Below are positions 1-10,039 of a stretch of DNA of 64,000 bases, in pieces. Both the position numbers and the translations under genes were made by a program. Numbering within the stretch: position 1 is the first letter of the stretch; each line of letters starts with the position of its first letter. The notes beneath the pieces are model-generated. The model was not told the origin of the DNA. It did no database searches and saw only the letters and a program-made list of their open reading frames with translations. Source of the stretch: an uncultured Clostridia bacterium (GTDB lineage Bacteria > Bacillota > Clostridia > TANB77 > CAG-508); the NCBI GenBank assembly GCA_934167225.1, contig CAKPLD010000002.1:13214-77213 (forward strand), given 5' to 3'.

Positions 1-1110
1 GCTCCACAAAATGATGTAGAAGGAGCCAAAAAAGAACTATTAAAGCTAATAGAAAAAGACAATGTAAACATGATAGCAATTGGAAATGGTACGGCTTCAC
101 GAGAATCAGAAGCATTTGTTGCAGACATGATAAAAGAAGCTAAACACGAAGTAAATTATGTAATAGTAAGTGAGGCTGGGGCATCAGTTTATTCAGCATC
201 AAAACTTGCAACAGAAGAATACCCAGATATAAATGTATCTATAAGAGGAGCAATATCAATAGCAAGGAGACTTCAAGACCCACTTGCAGAGCTTGTAAAA
301 ATAGACCCAAAAGCAATAGGAGTTGGGCAATATCAACATGACGTAAATCAGAAAAAATTAGCTGAAAGCCTTACAGGCGTAGTGGAAGATGCAGTTAACA
401 AAGTTGGAGTAGATGTAAATACTGCAACACCTTCATTATTAAGCTATGTATCTGGAATAAATTCGAGTATTGCGAAAAATATTGTAAAATATAGAGATGA
501 AAATGGAAAACTAAAAACAAGAAAAGAATTATTGAAAGTTCCAAAGTTAGGTAAAGTTGCATTTGAGCAATGTGCTGGTTTCTTAAGAATAGTTGATGGA
601 ACAAATCCTCTAGAAATAACAGCAGTTCACCCAGAAAGTTATGATGCTGCTGAAAAGTTGCTTGAAAGTGTTGGATTTGAAAAAGAAGATTTAAAAAGTA
701 AAGATAAAGTAATCGATTTAAGAGAAAAACTAAAATCTGTTGATATAGCCAAAGAATCTAAGGATTTAGATGTTGGAGAATTAACATTAAAAGACATAGT
801 AGACGAACTTTCAAAGCCAGGAAGAGATCCAAGAGACGAAATGCCAAAACCAATTTTAAGGCAAGATGTTTTAAAATTTGAAGACCTAAAAGAAGGAATG
901 ATACTTCCAGGAACCGTAAGAAATGTAATTGATTTTGGAGCATTTGTAGACATTGGTGTAAAATATGATGGCTTAGTTCATATTTCGGAAATGAGTGACA
1001 AATATATAAAAAATCCTTCAGAAATTGTATCTGTTGGGGATATTGTAAAAGTTAAAGTTATAAAAATTGATATGGATAGACATAAAGTGGGATTGAGTAT
1101 GAAAATATAG
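1..1110 (+). CDS. tex: Tex-family S1 RNA-binding protein, 3' part
   Basis: The reading frame is open from the first base, so the 5' half of the gene lies outside the window; about 369 of the usual roughly 720 residues are present. What remains shows the end of the YqgF/RNase H-like domain (IAIGNGTASRE), a helix-hairpin-helix region (NTATPSLLSYVSGI and KYRDENGKLKTR), and a C-terminal S1 domain (GTVRNVIDFGAFVDIG ... GLVHISEMS). Tex proteins are cytoplasmic nucleic-acid-binding accessory factors of transcription. A strong hairpin terminator follows 15 bases after the stop. The family assignment is secure; the cellular role is taken from the family. Confidence 0.95.
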   Translation, partial: APQNDVEGAKKELLKLIEKDNVNMIAIGNGTASRESEAFVADMIKEAKHEVNYVIVSEAGASVYSASKLATEEYPDINVSIRGAISIARRLQDPLAELVKIDPKAIGVGQYQHDVNQKKLAESLTGVVEDAVNKVGVDVNTATPSLLSYVSGINSSIAKNIVKYRDENGKLKTRKELLKVPKLGKVAFEQCAGFLRIVDGTNPLEITAVHPESYDAAEKLLESVGFEKEDLKSKDKVIDLREKLKSVDIAKESKDLDVGELTLKDIVDELSKPGRDPRDEMPKPILRQDVLKFEDLKEGMILPGTVRNVIDFGAFVDIGVKYDGLVHISEMSDKYIKNPSEIVSVGDIVKVKVIKIDMDRHKVGLSMKI

Positions 1111-1125
1111 TTAAAAATATAACTT

Positions 1126-1161
1126 AAAAATAGAAGTAATTCAAAAATTACTTCTATTTTT
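1126..1161 (+). terminator. Intrinsic terminator after tex
   Basis: A perfect 16-bp stem (1126-1141 with 1146-1161) closes a 4-base loop; the arms end in A5/T5, so it could work in both directions. Confidence 0.85.
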
Positions 1162-1256
1162 AAAATTGGTGCAACCAATTAGACGAACAATGAACCACAA
1201 ATGGTGTAAAATAAATAAAATTAGTAATAAAAATAAAATATAATATAAAAAACATA

Positions 1257-1285
1257 TTGCAATTTAATAAAATTATATTTATAAT
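1257..1285 (+). promoter_or_regulatory. Sigma-A promoter for the HD-GYP gene
   Basis: TTGCAA at 1257-1262 and TATAAT at 1280-1285 are separated by 17 bases, and an AAGGAGG ribosome site plus ATG follow within 26 bases. Confidence 0.65.
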
Positions 1286-1310
1286 GTGGGTATAATAAGG
1301 AGGAAAATTA

Positions 1311-2387
1311 ATGAGAATAGGAAACACACAAAATGCTGAAAATAACAAAAACAGCACATACAAAATCCTAGCTGTAGATGACGAAGCAGGAATAATAGAT
1401 TCTTTGTCAATATTTTTAAGAAGATCAGGATATTCATTTACAGGAATAACCGATCCAGTAGAAGCAATTGAAAGAATAAAAAATGAACACTTTGATTTAT
1501 TATTATTAGACTTTATCATGACACCACTTCATGGAGACCAAGTAGTAGAAGAAATAAGAAAATTTAATAAAGAATTATATATTTTGTTACTTACAGGGCA
1601 TAAGGATTTAGCTCCTCCATTAGATACAATAAGAAGACTAGACATTCAAGGATACTGTGAGAAAAGTGATAAATTTGATCAACTATTATTATTAATTGAA
1701 TCAGGAGTCAAATCAGTAGAACAAATGCGCCAAATAAAGGCAATAAACGAAAAGCTAGCAAATACATATCAACAATTAGAACAAGCATATATGGAAAGTA
1801 TACAAACGGTTAGATATACAGTTGAAGCAAAAGATACATATACAAGAGGACACTCAGATCGTGTATCAGAATACTCTGTATTAATTGGTAAAAAATTAGG
1901 ATTATCAGAAGAAGATATAAAAAGGCTTAGAGTTGGTGGTTTATTCCATGATGTAGGTAAAATTGGAGTTCCAGATAATATACTACAAAAAAACGGAAAA
2001 TTATCTGATGATGAATATTCAGAAATAAAAAATCATCCAACAATTGGAGCACATATTTTATCAACAGCTTCAATATTTCAGGATATTTTGCCAATAGTAA
2101 AACATCATCATGAAAGATATGATGGAAGAGGATACCCAGAAATGTTAAAAGGAGAAGAAATACCATATTTAGCCAGAATAACAGCAATAGCAGATACTTT
2201 TGATGCGATGACTTCAAAAAGAGTGTATAGAGATTCACTTCCTTTGGAAACCGTAATTGAAGAATTTAAACGTTGCAGAGGAACACAGTTTGATCCTGAA
2301 TTAGATGATTTGTTTGTTGATATTTTAGAAAATGATTATGAGGAAATTAAGAAAATTCAAGATAAATATCCAACAGAAGAAATATAA
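1311..2387 (+). CDS. Response regulator with HD-GYP domain
   Basis: The 358-residue protein has an N-terminal receiver domain (residues about 18-135: acidic pair in AVDDE, phospho-acceptor aspartate in LLLLDFIM, conserved Lys in CEKSD), a short coiled linker (about 140-165), and an HD-GYP phosphohydrolase domain with HDVGKIGVPDNIL and HHHERYDGRGYP. HD-GYP proteins typically hydrolyse cyclic di-GMP; the key metal-binding residues are all visible, so it is probably active. AAGGAGG lies 6 bases before the ATG. It converges on the histidine kinase gene downstream and could be that kinase's partner, which is inference from position only. Confidence 0.92.
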   Translation: MRIGNTQNAENNKNSTYKILAVDDEAGIIDSLSIFLRRSGYSFTGITDPVEAIERIKNEHFDLLLLDFIMTPLHGDQVVEEIRKFNKELYILLLTGHKDLAPPLDTIRRLDIQGYCEKSDKFDQLLLLIESGVKSVEQMRQIKAINEKLANTYQQLEQAYMESIQTVRYTVEAKDTYTRGHSDRVSEYSVLIGKKLGLSEEDIKRLRVGGLFHDVGKIGVPDNILQKNGKLSDDEYSEIKNHPTIGAHILSTASIFQDILPIVKHHHERYDGRGYPEMLKGEEIPYLARITAIADTFDAMTSKRVYRDSLPLETVIEEFKRCRGTQFDPELDDLFVDILENDYEEIKKIQDKYPTEEI

Positions 2388-2390
2388 AGA

Positions 2391-2432
2391 ATTAAGGAGT
2401 AGTTATAAAATATTTTATAACTGCTCCTTAAT
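2391..2432. terminator. Bidirectional terminator between convergent genes
   Basis: A 21-bp stem with one T-G wobble and almost no loop (2391-2411 with 2412-2432), A-rich on one side and T-rich on the other, sits between the convergent HD-GYP and kinase genes. Confidence 0.85.
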
Positions 2433-2434
2433 TT

Positions 2435-4417
2435 TTATAATGGTAAAATTATATTAAATTTAGTTCCTTTTCCTTCTTCTGATTCAAAAGTAATATTTCC
2501 GTTAAAATGTGCTTTTATAGTTGAGTAAGACATGTAAAGTCCAAGACCTGTACCATTTTTTCCTTTTGTTGTAATCATTTCTTTGAATAATTTATCTTTA
2601 ACTTTTTGTGGCAAACCAGATGCATGATCTTCAATTGAAATTATTAAATTGTTGTTATCGTCTGTATTAAAATCAAGGTTGATTTCTTCTTCTGTTTTGC
2701 CATTATATGCTTGGATTGCATTTGAAATCATGTTGTTGATAACTTGGACTAGGCTGTTTACGTCGCCGTGGATAGTAATTTTATTGTTAACATACATATG
2801 AACATTTAAATAAATAATGGCATTTTTTAGTTCATGTTTCATTAGTATATCTACTCTTTTTACTAATTCTTCTAAGTCAAAGAAAATATTTTCTGTTTCA
2901 GAAAGATTAACGGTTTGACCTTTTACGGCGGTTATTACATCTGACATATATGCAGTATAATCTCTTATTTTTTGAACCCAAGAAGACATATCTTTGGCAA
3001 TATCGTGGTAATCATCATTAGTAACTATAGGATTACCAATAGAATTATTTAATTCATTAATTAAGTCATCTAAACCTTCGCTTGCACCAGATATAGACAT
3101 AATTGGAGTTTTCAAGTTATGAGCAATTCCTCCAATCATTTGACCAAGAGAAGCCAAACGCTCTTGTTCAATAAGTTGATTTTGATTTGATTTTATAGTA
3201 GCAATATTCTTTTTAGTAATTTTTTGAATATCGTTAAAGGCAATTGTTAGTTGACCAATTTCGTTAGTATCCGTAATAGGTAAATTTTTTAAATTAAAAA
3301 TATTTTTTTGTTCAGCGATCTCAGCAAGACTTTCAGCTACTTGAATGATATTTCTACTTACTTTTTTAGACCAAATGATAAGTATAAAAATATAAAATAT
3401 CGTAGAAACAATAGATATTGTAAAGAAATATCTAATAAGTTCTGAATTTGTTGTTGAATATTTAAATCCTATGTATACATGCTCACCATTGCTTAGAGTA
3501 ACAGATTTTATATACCCCTCTTCTTCAACACCGTAATATTCGTAACCCCTACCGTCGGTTTTGTCTAAGTACATATTAGCATATTTCAAAAAAAAGTTTG
3601 AAATATTACCATCATTATTTGAAATTATAGTTTCATTGTCACTTACAATAAAATAGTAGTCATCACTATTTTTTAAAGGGATAGAATTTAGTATATGTTT
3701 TAGTTCATCAGTAGATTTGTTATCACAATCAAAGGCATTTAAATATAATTTGTAATAATAATAATTTTCCTCTCCAATTGCATTACAAGTTCGTGAGTAT
3801 CCTAATAAAGATATCGTTATAAGTAAAACAATAAAAAATGGCAAAAGATTATATAACAATTCTCTAGAGAATTTAGATGGATGTTGAATTGGTGCATAAT
3901 TACTATTAATAGCATAAGTTGATTTTATAATAGCATCCATATCACTTTGTGTAAGAATACCTGAAATTAGACCTGCGACAGAAAAGAAAGAAAAGTATAT
4001 CAGTAAAAATTTAAAAATTAAATGCAAATCTAATTTCATAGAACTGAAAAGTATGATAAGAACTAGTATAATAACAATAAGTTGTACAAAAATGATTTGC
4101 TTTTGAAAGATAAAACATTTCTTTCTAATATGTTCTAATTCATTAAATGAATGTTTAACAGTGTCATAGTTTTTTACATATTTAAAAACATCTTTTAAAA
4201 TAATACTAACAAATGTTATGTATAAAACAATACCTAAAAAACCTAAAAGTAAATATTGCATATTGTGTGTAATAGGTTCAATTTGTTTTTGAAATGCCAT
4301 ATTTTCTGAGTTTGGAGGATAGTTGGAAAGCTTAGGAACTAGAAAGTTCATAAGCATAATCACAACAACTTCCAATAAAATTAATTTTCCATAAATATTT
4401 CTCTTAATGTGTTTCAT
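2435..4417 (-). CDS. Membrane sensor histidine kinase, coupled to the NRPS
   Basis: This 660-residue kinase has five predicted N-terminal membrane helices (to about residue 207), an external domain of about 120 residues, a sixth helix near 330-350, a HAMP-like linker, an H-box (GGIAHNLKTPI, His about 433) and a C-terminal ATPase domain ending in GTGLGLYMS. Its ATG overlaps the stop of the upstream synthetase gene by 4 bases (ATGA), so the two are translationally coupled and share one promoter. It has no receiver gene in its own operon. The external domain may sense a ligand; that this is the NRPS product is inference. Confidence 0.93.
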   Translation of the reverse strand: MKHIKRNIYGKLILLEVVVIMLMNFLVPKLSNYPPNSENMAFQKQIEPITHNMQYLLLGFLGIVLYITFVSIILKDVFKYVKNYDTVKHSFNELEHIRKKCFIFQKQIIFVQLIVIILVLIILFSSMKLDLHLIFKFLLIYFSFFSVAGLISGILTQSDMDAIIKSTYAINSNYAPIQHPSKFSRELLYNLLPFFIVLLITISLLGYSRTCNAIGEENYYYYKLYLNAFDCDNKSTDELKHILNSIPLKNSDDYYFIVSDNETIISNNDGNISNFFLKYANMYLDKTDGRGYEYYGVEEEGYIKSVTLSNGEHVYIGFKYSTTNSELIRYFFTISIVSTIFYIFILIIWSKKVSRNIIQVAESLAEIAEQKNIFNLKNLPITDTNEIGQLTIAFNDIQKITKKNIATIKSNQNQLIEQERLASLGQMIGGIAHNLKTPIMSISGASEGLDDLINELNNSIGNPIVTNDDYHDIAKDMSSWVQKIRDYTAYMSDVITAVKGQTVNLSETENIFFDLEELVKRVDILMKHELKNAIIYLNVHMYVNNKITIHGDVNSLVQVINNMISNAIQAYNGKTEEEINLDFNTDDNNNLIISIEDHASGLPQKVKDKLFKEMITTKGKNGTGLGLYMSYSTIKAHFNGNITFESEEGKGTKFNIILPL

Positions 4418-7400
4418 AATAAAATATCCTTTCGTATATTATTAAATAAATCTAAAAATTTATTTACATAATTTTCATCAGTTAAATTCCAGTAAAATTC
4501 GTAGGAATTTAAGATTTCTGTTGTTTTTTTATTTGTACAAGGTGTTATTGATAATTTTTTATTTATTAAGTCATCTAATATATGAAGACTTAGCGGGTTT
4601 GATGAATTTTTTACAATATCAATCATTTGTTCATCAGATACTATTTTACAGTTGGTTTTAGAAAAGTCTATTAGTTTTTTTAGTTCAATTAGGTTGTTGT
4701 TATAAATATGATAAATAGTTTGTGCATTACATTTGCTTAGTAATATGACTATAGCACGAGCACATAGATCAACAGGGCTGAAATCTAAAACCATATTATA
4801 ATAACTTTCTGGTATACATTGCAAATCTAAAATTGTTTGAAGTTTGGAAACCATAGCATTATCTTTATAATTATATTGAAATAGATTATCAGACAAGCGA
4901 GGCATAATATTTCCTAATCTAAAAATCCTACCATCAATTTTGTTGCTATTGAATGCTTTTAAAAATTCATATTCTGCTAAATATTTTGTAATCATATATA
5001 CATGATTGTTAAATACTTGACCTATATTAAAATCATTTTCAGTTAAACATATTTTGTTGTTTAAATCATAATATCCACCAATGGAAATTGTTGAAATATG
5101 GGCCAATTTTGAATGTGAAACTTCACAAAACTTAATAATGTTTTCTGTTCCAACAACATTTGTTTTATAAAATTTATTAAAATTACCAAAATGTTTAACT
5201 GTTGCACCTGAATGTATAACTGTAGTTATACATTTTGTAAGATTAGCATAATCTGAATCTGACATATTAAATTTTTTCATTACAAAGTCGCCATATATAA
5301 CATGAACCTTTTGTTTTATTACATCATCTAATGTATTTGAAAAATAATAGTTAAGAATTTTGTTAAATCTATCTTTATAGTTCTGGTTGTCTTTATTGCG
5401 AACCATACAGTAAATATTAGATACATTGTCATTTAATAAAAGTTCTCGTAATAGATGCATAGATAAGTAGCCTAAGGCACCTGTTATTAGAATATTAGAT
5501 AAATCGAAGTGAATAGGTTTATCTACAATTTTAATTTCAGGAAGATTATTTTCAAATATTGAAGGATTGTAATTTTTTTCAATTTTTTCAGCAAGTAACT
5601 TTATGCTAGGAAAATTACTAATATCTTGAATATTTATGTTATATTTATATAACTTGGCGCATAATTGCATTGCATTTAAAGAGTCAAAACCAATATCATA
5701 AAAGAAATTATCGTCAATAGATAGAGATTTAGTTACACTAAGCTTTTGTACAGCAAGATAAATTTCTTTTTCTAATGCAGAAGACGGTTTTACAATATGT
5801 TTGTGATGAGTCCATGGTTTTGGAATTGGCAATTTTGATTTATCAATTTTGCCATTTACAGTTATTGGAAGACTATTCATTATAATGAAGTAAGATGGTA
5901 TCATGTAAGAAGGCAGGGTTTTTGATAAATATTCTTTCAAATTATCTATATCTAATGTGTCTTTTGGAATTATATATGTGCATATATATTTCATATTGTT
6001 TATGTTTTGTATTATTGTTGTACAATTTTTGACACTAGGATAATTTAAAATAGTATTATTTATTTCATTTAATTCAATTCGAAAACCACGAATCTTAACT
6101 TGATTGTCATTTCTTCCTAGAAAAGCAATACTGCCATCAGGAAGCCATTTTACTAAATCACCAGTCTTATAAATCATTCCAGTATTACCAAAAGGATTTT
6201 TTATAAATTTTTCAGAGGTAAGTTCTGGTTTATTTACGTAGCCTCTGGATACACCTAGTCCTCCAGTCCAAAGTTCGCCAGGAACGCCAATTGGTTGTAA
6301 TTTGCCAAATTTAGAAACTACATAACAGGTTGTTCCAGAAACAGGATATCCAATTGGTATTCCAGAAGAGTATACTTTATCTATATTAAAGCAACAAGTA
6401 AAAGTTGTATTTTCTGTTGGACCATAGCCGTTTATAACTTTTAAATTTGGATTATCTTGCATAACTTTTTTAATGTGTTTAGGAGAAAGAACATCTCCAC
6501 CAGTTAATAAATATTTGACATTGCTAAACATGGAACTATTTATATCACAAAGTTGATTAAATAATGCGGCTGTTAGCCATAATATTGTTATTTTATTTTT
6601 TATTAAATAGTTACTTAAAAATGTTGAATTAAGTAGTTCTTCTTTTGTAATAATATATAATGAAAAGCCATTTAAAAGCGCCCCCCATATTTCAAATGTA
6701 CAAGCGTCAAAAACAATTGAGCCAGTTTGAAGAATTCTTTCATCATTATCGAAATGTATAAAATTAGGATTGGTTATTAGTCTTAAAATGCTCTTCTGTT
6801 CGATCATAACGCCTTTGGGTTTTCCGGTAGAGCCAGAGGTATACATTATATAAGCTAGAGAATCAACTCTATTTGGTATATATTTAAAATTTGATGTTTG
6901 TTTTAAATTTATATTATCTATAAATATATTGGTTATATTATTAAAAATAGATATTTTTAAATCAGATGTCGTTATTATTTTGGAAATATTGGCATCATTT
7001 AATATGTATTCAATTCTTTCTGTAGGGTATGATATATCAATAGGTAAATATGCCCCATGGACTTTTAAAATTGCTAAGATAGATACCACCATCTCTATAG
7101 ATTTATCCAGAAAAATAGCAATCTTTTCTTCTTTATTGATGTTTAGTTTTTGCAAATAATTTGCCAAATTATCTGACATTAGGTCAAGTTGTTCATATGA
7201 AATTTTTATATTATTAAAAACCAAAGCGGTTTTGTCAGGATTTTTAGTAACACAAATTTTAAATTTTTCAATTATATCATGTTTGGGATATAAATCTGAA
7301 AAATTCGAATTAAATTTGTTTAAAATAATGTCTTTTTCCGTAGGAGTTACGATTTCTATATCATATATGTTTAAGCAAGGCTTATTCAATAATTGATTGA

Positions 7401-8646
7401 TAATATATACGATTCTATCATGCATATGTATAATATCATTTTTGCTCAATTTTGAAATTTGATAATCATATTCTACAAGTAAATTACCAGAGTCATCATT
7501 GTCATGAAAATGAATATCTAAAGTATTACCAATATGGTTTGTGCCATACCATTTTGTATGATATGGAATACCTAAAGCAGAAGAAGTTGCTTGGGTTATT
7601 TGGTATGAGATAATAATATCATACAAACGTTTAATTGATGAATCGTTTTGTTTAAAATTTTCTAGTATATATTGGTAATTGTATTTTTGGTGCCTTAACA
7701 TTGCAATAGAATTTTGTGCTATTTGTTTTAAAAATTCTATAAAAGGTAAATTTTTAGATGTATCTATTTTTAAAAGAGATGTACTAATAAACATACCAGA
7801 GGTATGTTTTTGTGCAAAATTAGTTCTATTTAGTATAGGTGTTCCAATTAAAAAGTTATCCATGCTATTAATTCTACCAAAATATATAGAGTAAATACCC
7901 ATAAGAAAATTGAAAATACTGATGTTGTTTTGAGTACATAATAATTTTATTTTTGAAATCAGCTCGCGCTTAAAACTAAACTCGATTCGATTAGCTCTAG
8001 AATCAGCTGATTTTCTTATGAATTTATTAGAAGGAATCGTCGCCACCTCAGGCATATCCGCCAAATTTTCCTCCCAAAAAACTCTATCTTTTTCAAATCT
8101 ACTACTATCTAAATACTCTTTCTCCGAATTTATATAATCAACATAAGAAAAAGTTTTACTAGGCACAACTTCATTATTAACCAAATTCGAATAAATTTGA
8201 ACAATTTCGGTACCAATTAACGAAAAAGTAGCAGCATCAGAAATTATATGATGCACATTAACAATAAAACCACCAAAACCTGACGACAATTTAAATAGCT
8301 TAAAATCAAATACACGAGAATCAGCAATATTAAATTTAGTATCTACCATTTTCTTAGCACATATTTCAATTTGATTTTCCTGAGAAATATCCAAAATCTC
8401 AAAACTAAAAAATTCATCAGGGGCAAAATATTGTTTTAACTCACTTCCTATTTGCTTAAATCTTAATTTAAAACTATCATTGTTTCTAATAAAAATATTG
8501 ATAGCTTCATTTAAAATTTTTAAATTTGTCTCTTGTTCAATAATCAAACTTCCACAAATATTATTTATTGTAGTATTTTGAAAATACTGTTCTGTAAGCC
8601 AAATACTTTTTTGTGGGTTGGTTAGTTCATACATTTCCTCTTTCAT
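4414..8646 (-). CDS. One-module NRPS, C-A-T-reductase
   Basis: The 1,410-residue protein has four domains. Condensation: residues about 1-430, catalytic motif HHIISDA at 132-138, with Ala replacing the usual final Gly. Adenylation: about 450-960, TSGSTGKPKG, NGYGPTE, YKTGDL, GRNDNQVKIRGFR, NGKIDK. Carrier: GFDSL, Ser about 988. Thioester reductase: from about 1050, NAD(P)H-binding TGALGYL, catalytic YMITK. By eye the ten specificity residues read DAFWLGGTFK, one change from the textbook valine code DAFWIGGTFK. A starter condensation domain with a reductase predicts an N-acylated amino aldehyde or alcohol, or a derived product; this is inference. No phosphopantetheinyl transferase or exporter is adjacent. 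Confidence 0.93.
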   Translation of the reverse strand: MKEEMYELTNPQKSIWLTEQYFQNTTINNICGSLIIEQETNLKILNEAINIFIRNNDSFKLRFKQIGSELKQYFAPDEFFSFEILDISQENQIEICAKKMVDTKFNIADSRVFDFKLFKLSSGFGGFIVNVHHIISDAATFSLIGTEIVQIYSNLVNNEVVPSKTFSYVDYINSEKEYLDSSRFEKDRVFWEENLADMPEVATIPSNKFIRKSADSRANRIEFSFKRELISKIKLLCTQNNISIFNFLMGIYSIYFGRINSMDNFLIGTPILNRTNFAQKHTSGMFISTSLLKIDTSKNLPFIEFLKQIAQNSIAMLRHQKYNYQYILENFKQNDSSIKRLYDIIISYQITQATSSALGIPYHTKWYGTNHIGNTLDIHFHDNDDSGNLLVEYDYQISKLSKNDIIHMHDRIVYIINQLLNKPCLNIYDIEIVTPTEKDIILNKFNSNFSDLYPKHDIIEKFKICVTKNPDKTALVFNNIKISYEQLDLMSDNLANYLQKLNINKEEKIAIFLDKSIEMVVSILAILKVHGAYLPIDISYPTERIEYILNDANISKIITTSDLKISIFNNITNIFIDNINLKQTSNFKYIPNRVDSLAYIMYTSGSTGKPKGVMIEQKSILRLITNPNFIHFDNDERILQTGSIVFDACTFEIWGALLNGFSLYIITKEELLNSTFLSNYLIKNKITILWLTAALFNQLCDINSSMFSNVKYLLTGGDVLSPKHIKKVMQDNPNLKVINGYGPTENTTFTCCFNIDKVYSSGIPIGYPVSGTTCYVVSKFGKLQPIGVPGELWTGGLGVSRGYVNKPELTSEKFIKNPFGNTGMIYKTGDLVKWLPDGSIAFLGRNDNQVKIRGFRIELNEINNTILNYPSVKNCTTIIQNINNMKYICTYIIPKDTLDIDNLKEYLSKTLPSYMIPSYFIIMNSLPITVNGKIDKSKLPIPKPWTHHKHIVKPSSALEKEIYLAVQKLSVTKSLSIDDNFFYDIGFDSLNAMQLCAKLYKYNINIQDISNFPSIKLLAEKIEKNYNPSIFENNLPEIKIVDKPIHFDLSNILITGALGYLSMHLLRELLLNDNVSNIYCMVRNKDNQNYKDRFNKILNYYFSNTLDDVIKQKVHVIYGDFVMKKFNMSDSDYANLTKCITTVIHSGATVKHFGNFNKFYKTNVVGTENIIKFCEVSHSKLAHISTISIGGYYDLNNKICLTENDFNIGQVFNNHVYMITKYLAEYEFLKAFNSNKIDGRIFRLGNIMPRLSDNLFQYNYKDNAMVSKLQTILDLQCIPESYYNMVLDFSPVDLCARAIVILLSKCNAQTIYHIYNNNLIELKKLIDFSKTNCKIVSDEQMIDIVKNSSNPLSLHILDDLINKKLSITPCTNKKTTEILNSYEFYWNLTDENYVNKFLDLFNNIRKDILL

Positions 8647-8688
8647 TTTGCATACTCCATATCTTTCATTTTCTTAAAATTTGGCTTC

Positions 8689-8717
8689 ATTATATAGTAT
8701 GTGACAAAAAAATGCAA
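8689..8717 (-). promoter_or_regulatory. Sigma-A promoter of the NRPS-kinase operon
   Basis: On the minus strand TTGCAT (8717-8712) and TATAAT (8694-8689) are separated by exactly 17 bases, 43 bases upstream of the NRPS start codon. Confidence 0.7.
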
Positions 8718-8828
8718 TAAAATTGGAAAAATAAAGAAAAACCATTATTAAAAACGAAAAAATTAAAGACTAAAAAACTAAATAATGGAAATAATAACCT
8801 TATATAACAATGACTAAGAGGTGGAAAA

Positions 8829-9950
8829 ATGGCCAAGAATAAAGAAAAAAATAAAGCAATCAAAATATTTTTTGTTTTGGTATTTATAGGAATAAGTTGT
8901 TACATTATTTATACAATGTACCAAAAAATAGAAATAACAGATCAAAATGAATATGATTCAGCAAAGTTATCCACAAATTACACACAAAATGTGAATAACT
9001 GGGTGGATGAAACAGAATCAAAAGCAGATATGTTAGAAAAAGTAATAAAAAGTGTGGTTGGAATATCTAAATTAACAAATACGGGAGGATCTATATTAAA
9101 CAATGTATCAAGTGATAATTTAGGATTAGGAACAGGAATTATTGTAAGTGAAGATGGATATATTTTAAGCAATAGCCATGTAACAGGTGAAAAATACAGT
9201 AATTGCTATATAACAGTTGATGAAAACACATATGAGGGAAGTGTTGTGTGGAGTGATGCAAAATTAGATTTATCAATTGTTAAAATATCAGCAAATAATC
9301 TTACATGTATAGAGTTAGGAGATTCAAGTAATATTAGAATTGGAGATGATGTGTTTGCAATAGGAAATCCAATAGGATATGAATTTAAAAGAACAGTTAC
9401 ATCAGGAATTATAAGTGCACTAAATAGAACTATAAAAGTAGATGAAAATAACAATACAAGCTATATATCAGACTTAATACAAACAGATGCAACTATAAAT
9501 CCAGGAAATAGTGGAGGACCACTTGTAAATAGACAAGGAGATGTGGTTGGAATAAATACTGTAAAAATTACATCAGCAGAAGGAATAGGCTTTGCAATTC
9601 CAATAAATGTTATAAAACCTGTAATAGAGGCATTTAAACAAAATGGCACATTTGAAGAGGCAACACTAGGAATATATGGATATGATGGGGATGTTGCAAC
9701 ATATTTAAATTTAAAAGGTAAAATAAATAGTGGGGTGTATGTATCACAAATTTTGGCAAATGGGCCATCATCGCAAACGGAATTAAAAGAAGGAGACTTA
9801 ATTACAAAAATAGATGGAAAAAATTTGAAGACAATAAATGACTTGAAAGAATATATTTATAAGAAAAAACCAGGAGATTCAGTTGATTTGGAAATCATAA
9901 GAAAGGACAGCGAAAAAGAAATTAGTATAATTTTAGGAAAAAAACAATAA
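8829..9950 (+). CDS. htrA: HtrA/DegP-type membrane-anchored serine protease
   Basis: The 373-residue protein has an N-terminal membrane anchor (residues about 10-28), a trypsin-like domain with the full triad (His in SNSHV, Asp in KLDLSIV, Ser in NPGNSGGPLV) and one C-terminal PDZ domain (about 285-370). Proteins of this kind degrade misfolded proteins at the outer face of the membrane. AAGAGGTGG precedes the ATG. It is divergent from the NRPS operon across a 182-base gap and is probably monocistronic, because a strong promoter for the next gene lies right after its stop. Confidence 0.93.
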   Translation: MAKNKEKNKAIKIFFVLVFIGISCYIIYTMYQKIEITDQNEYDSAKLSTNYTQNVNNWVDETESKADMLEKVIKSVVGISKLTNTGGSILNNVSSDNLGLGTGIIVSEDGYILSNSHVTGEKYSNCYITVDENTYEGSVVWSDAKLDLSIVKISANNLTCIELGDSSNIRIGDDVFAIGNPIGYEFKRTVTSGIISALNRTIKVDENNNTSYISDLIQTDATINPGNSGGPLVNRQGDVVGINTVKITSAEGIGFAIPINVIKPVIEAFKQNGTFEEATLGIYGYDGDVATYLNLKGKINSGVYVSQILANGPSSQTELKEGDLITKIDGKNLKTINDLKEYIYKKKPGDSVDLEIIRKDSEKEISIILGKKQ

Positions 9951-9957
9951 AAATGTT

Positions 9958-9986
9958 TTGACAAACTAAAAACGGTGTGCTACAAT
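9958..9986 (+). promoter_or_regulatory. Sigma-A promoter for the alpha/beta hydrolase
   Basis: TTGACA at 9958-9963, a 17-base spacer, then TACAAT at 9981-9986; the gene starts 53 bases further on after an AAAGGGG ribosome site. Confidence 0.75.
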
Positions 9987-10039
9987 TGGAAATGTATAAA
10001 ACATAGACAAAATTTCAAAAGAAGAAAGGGGAAAACACC

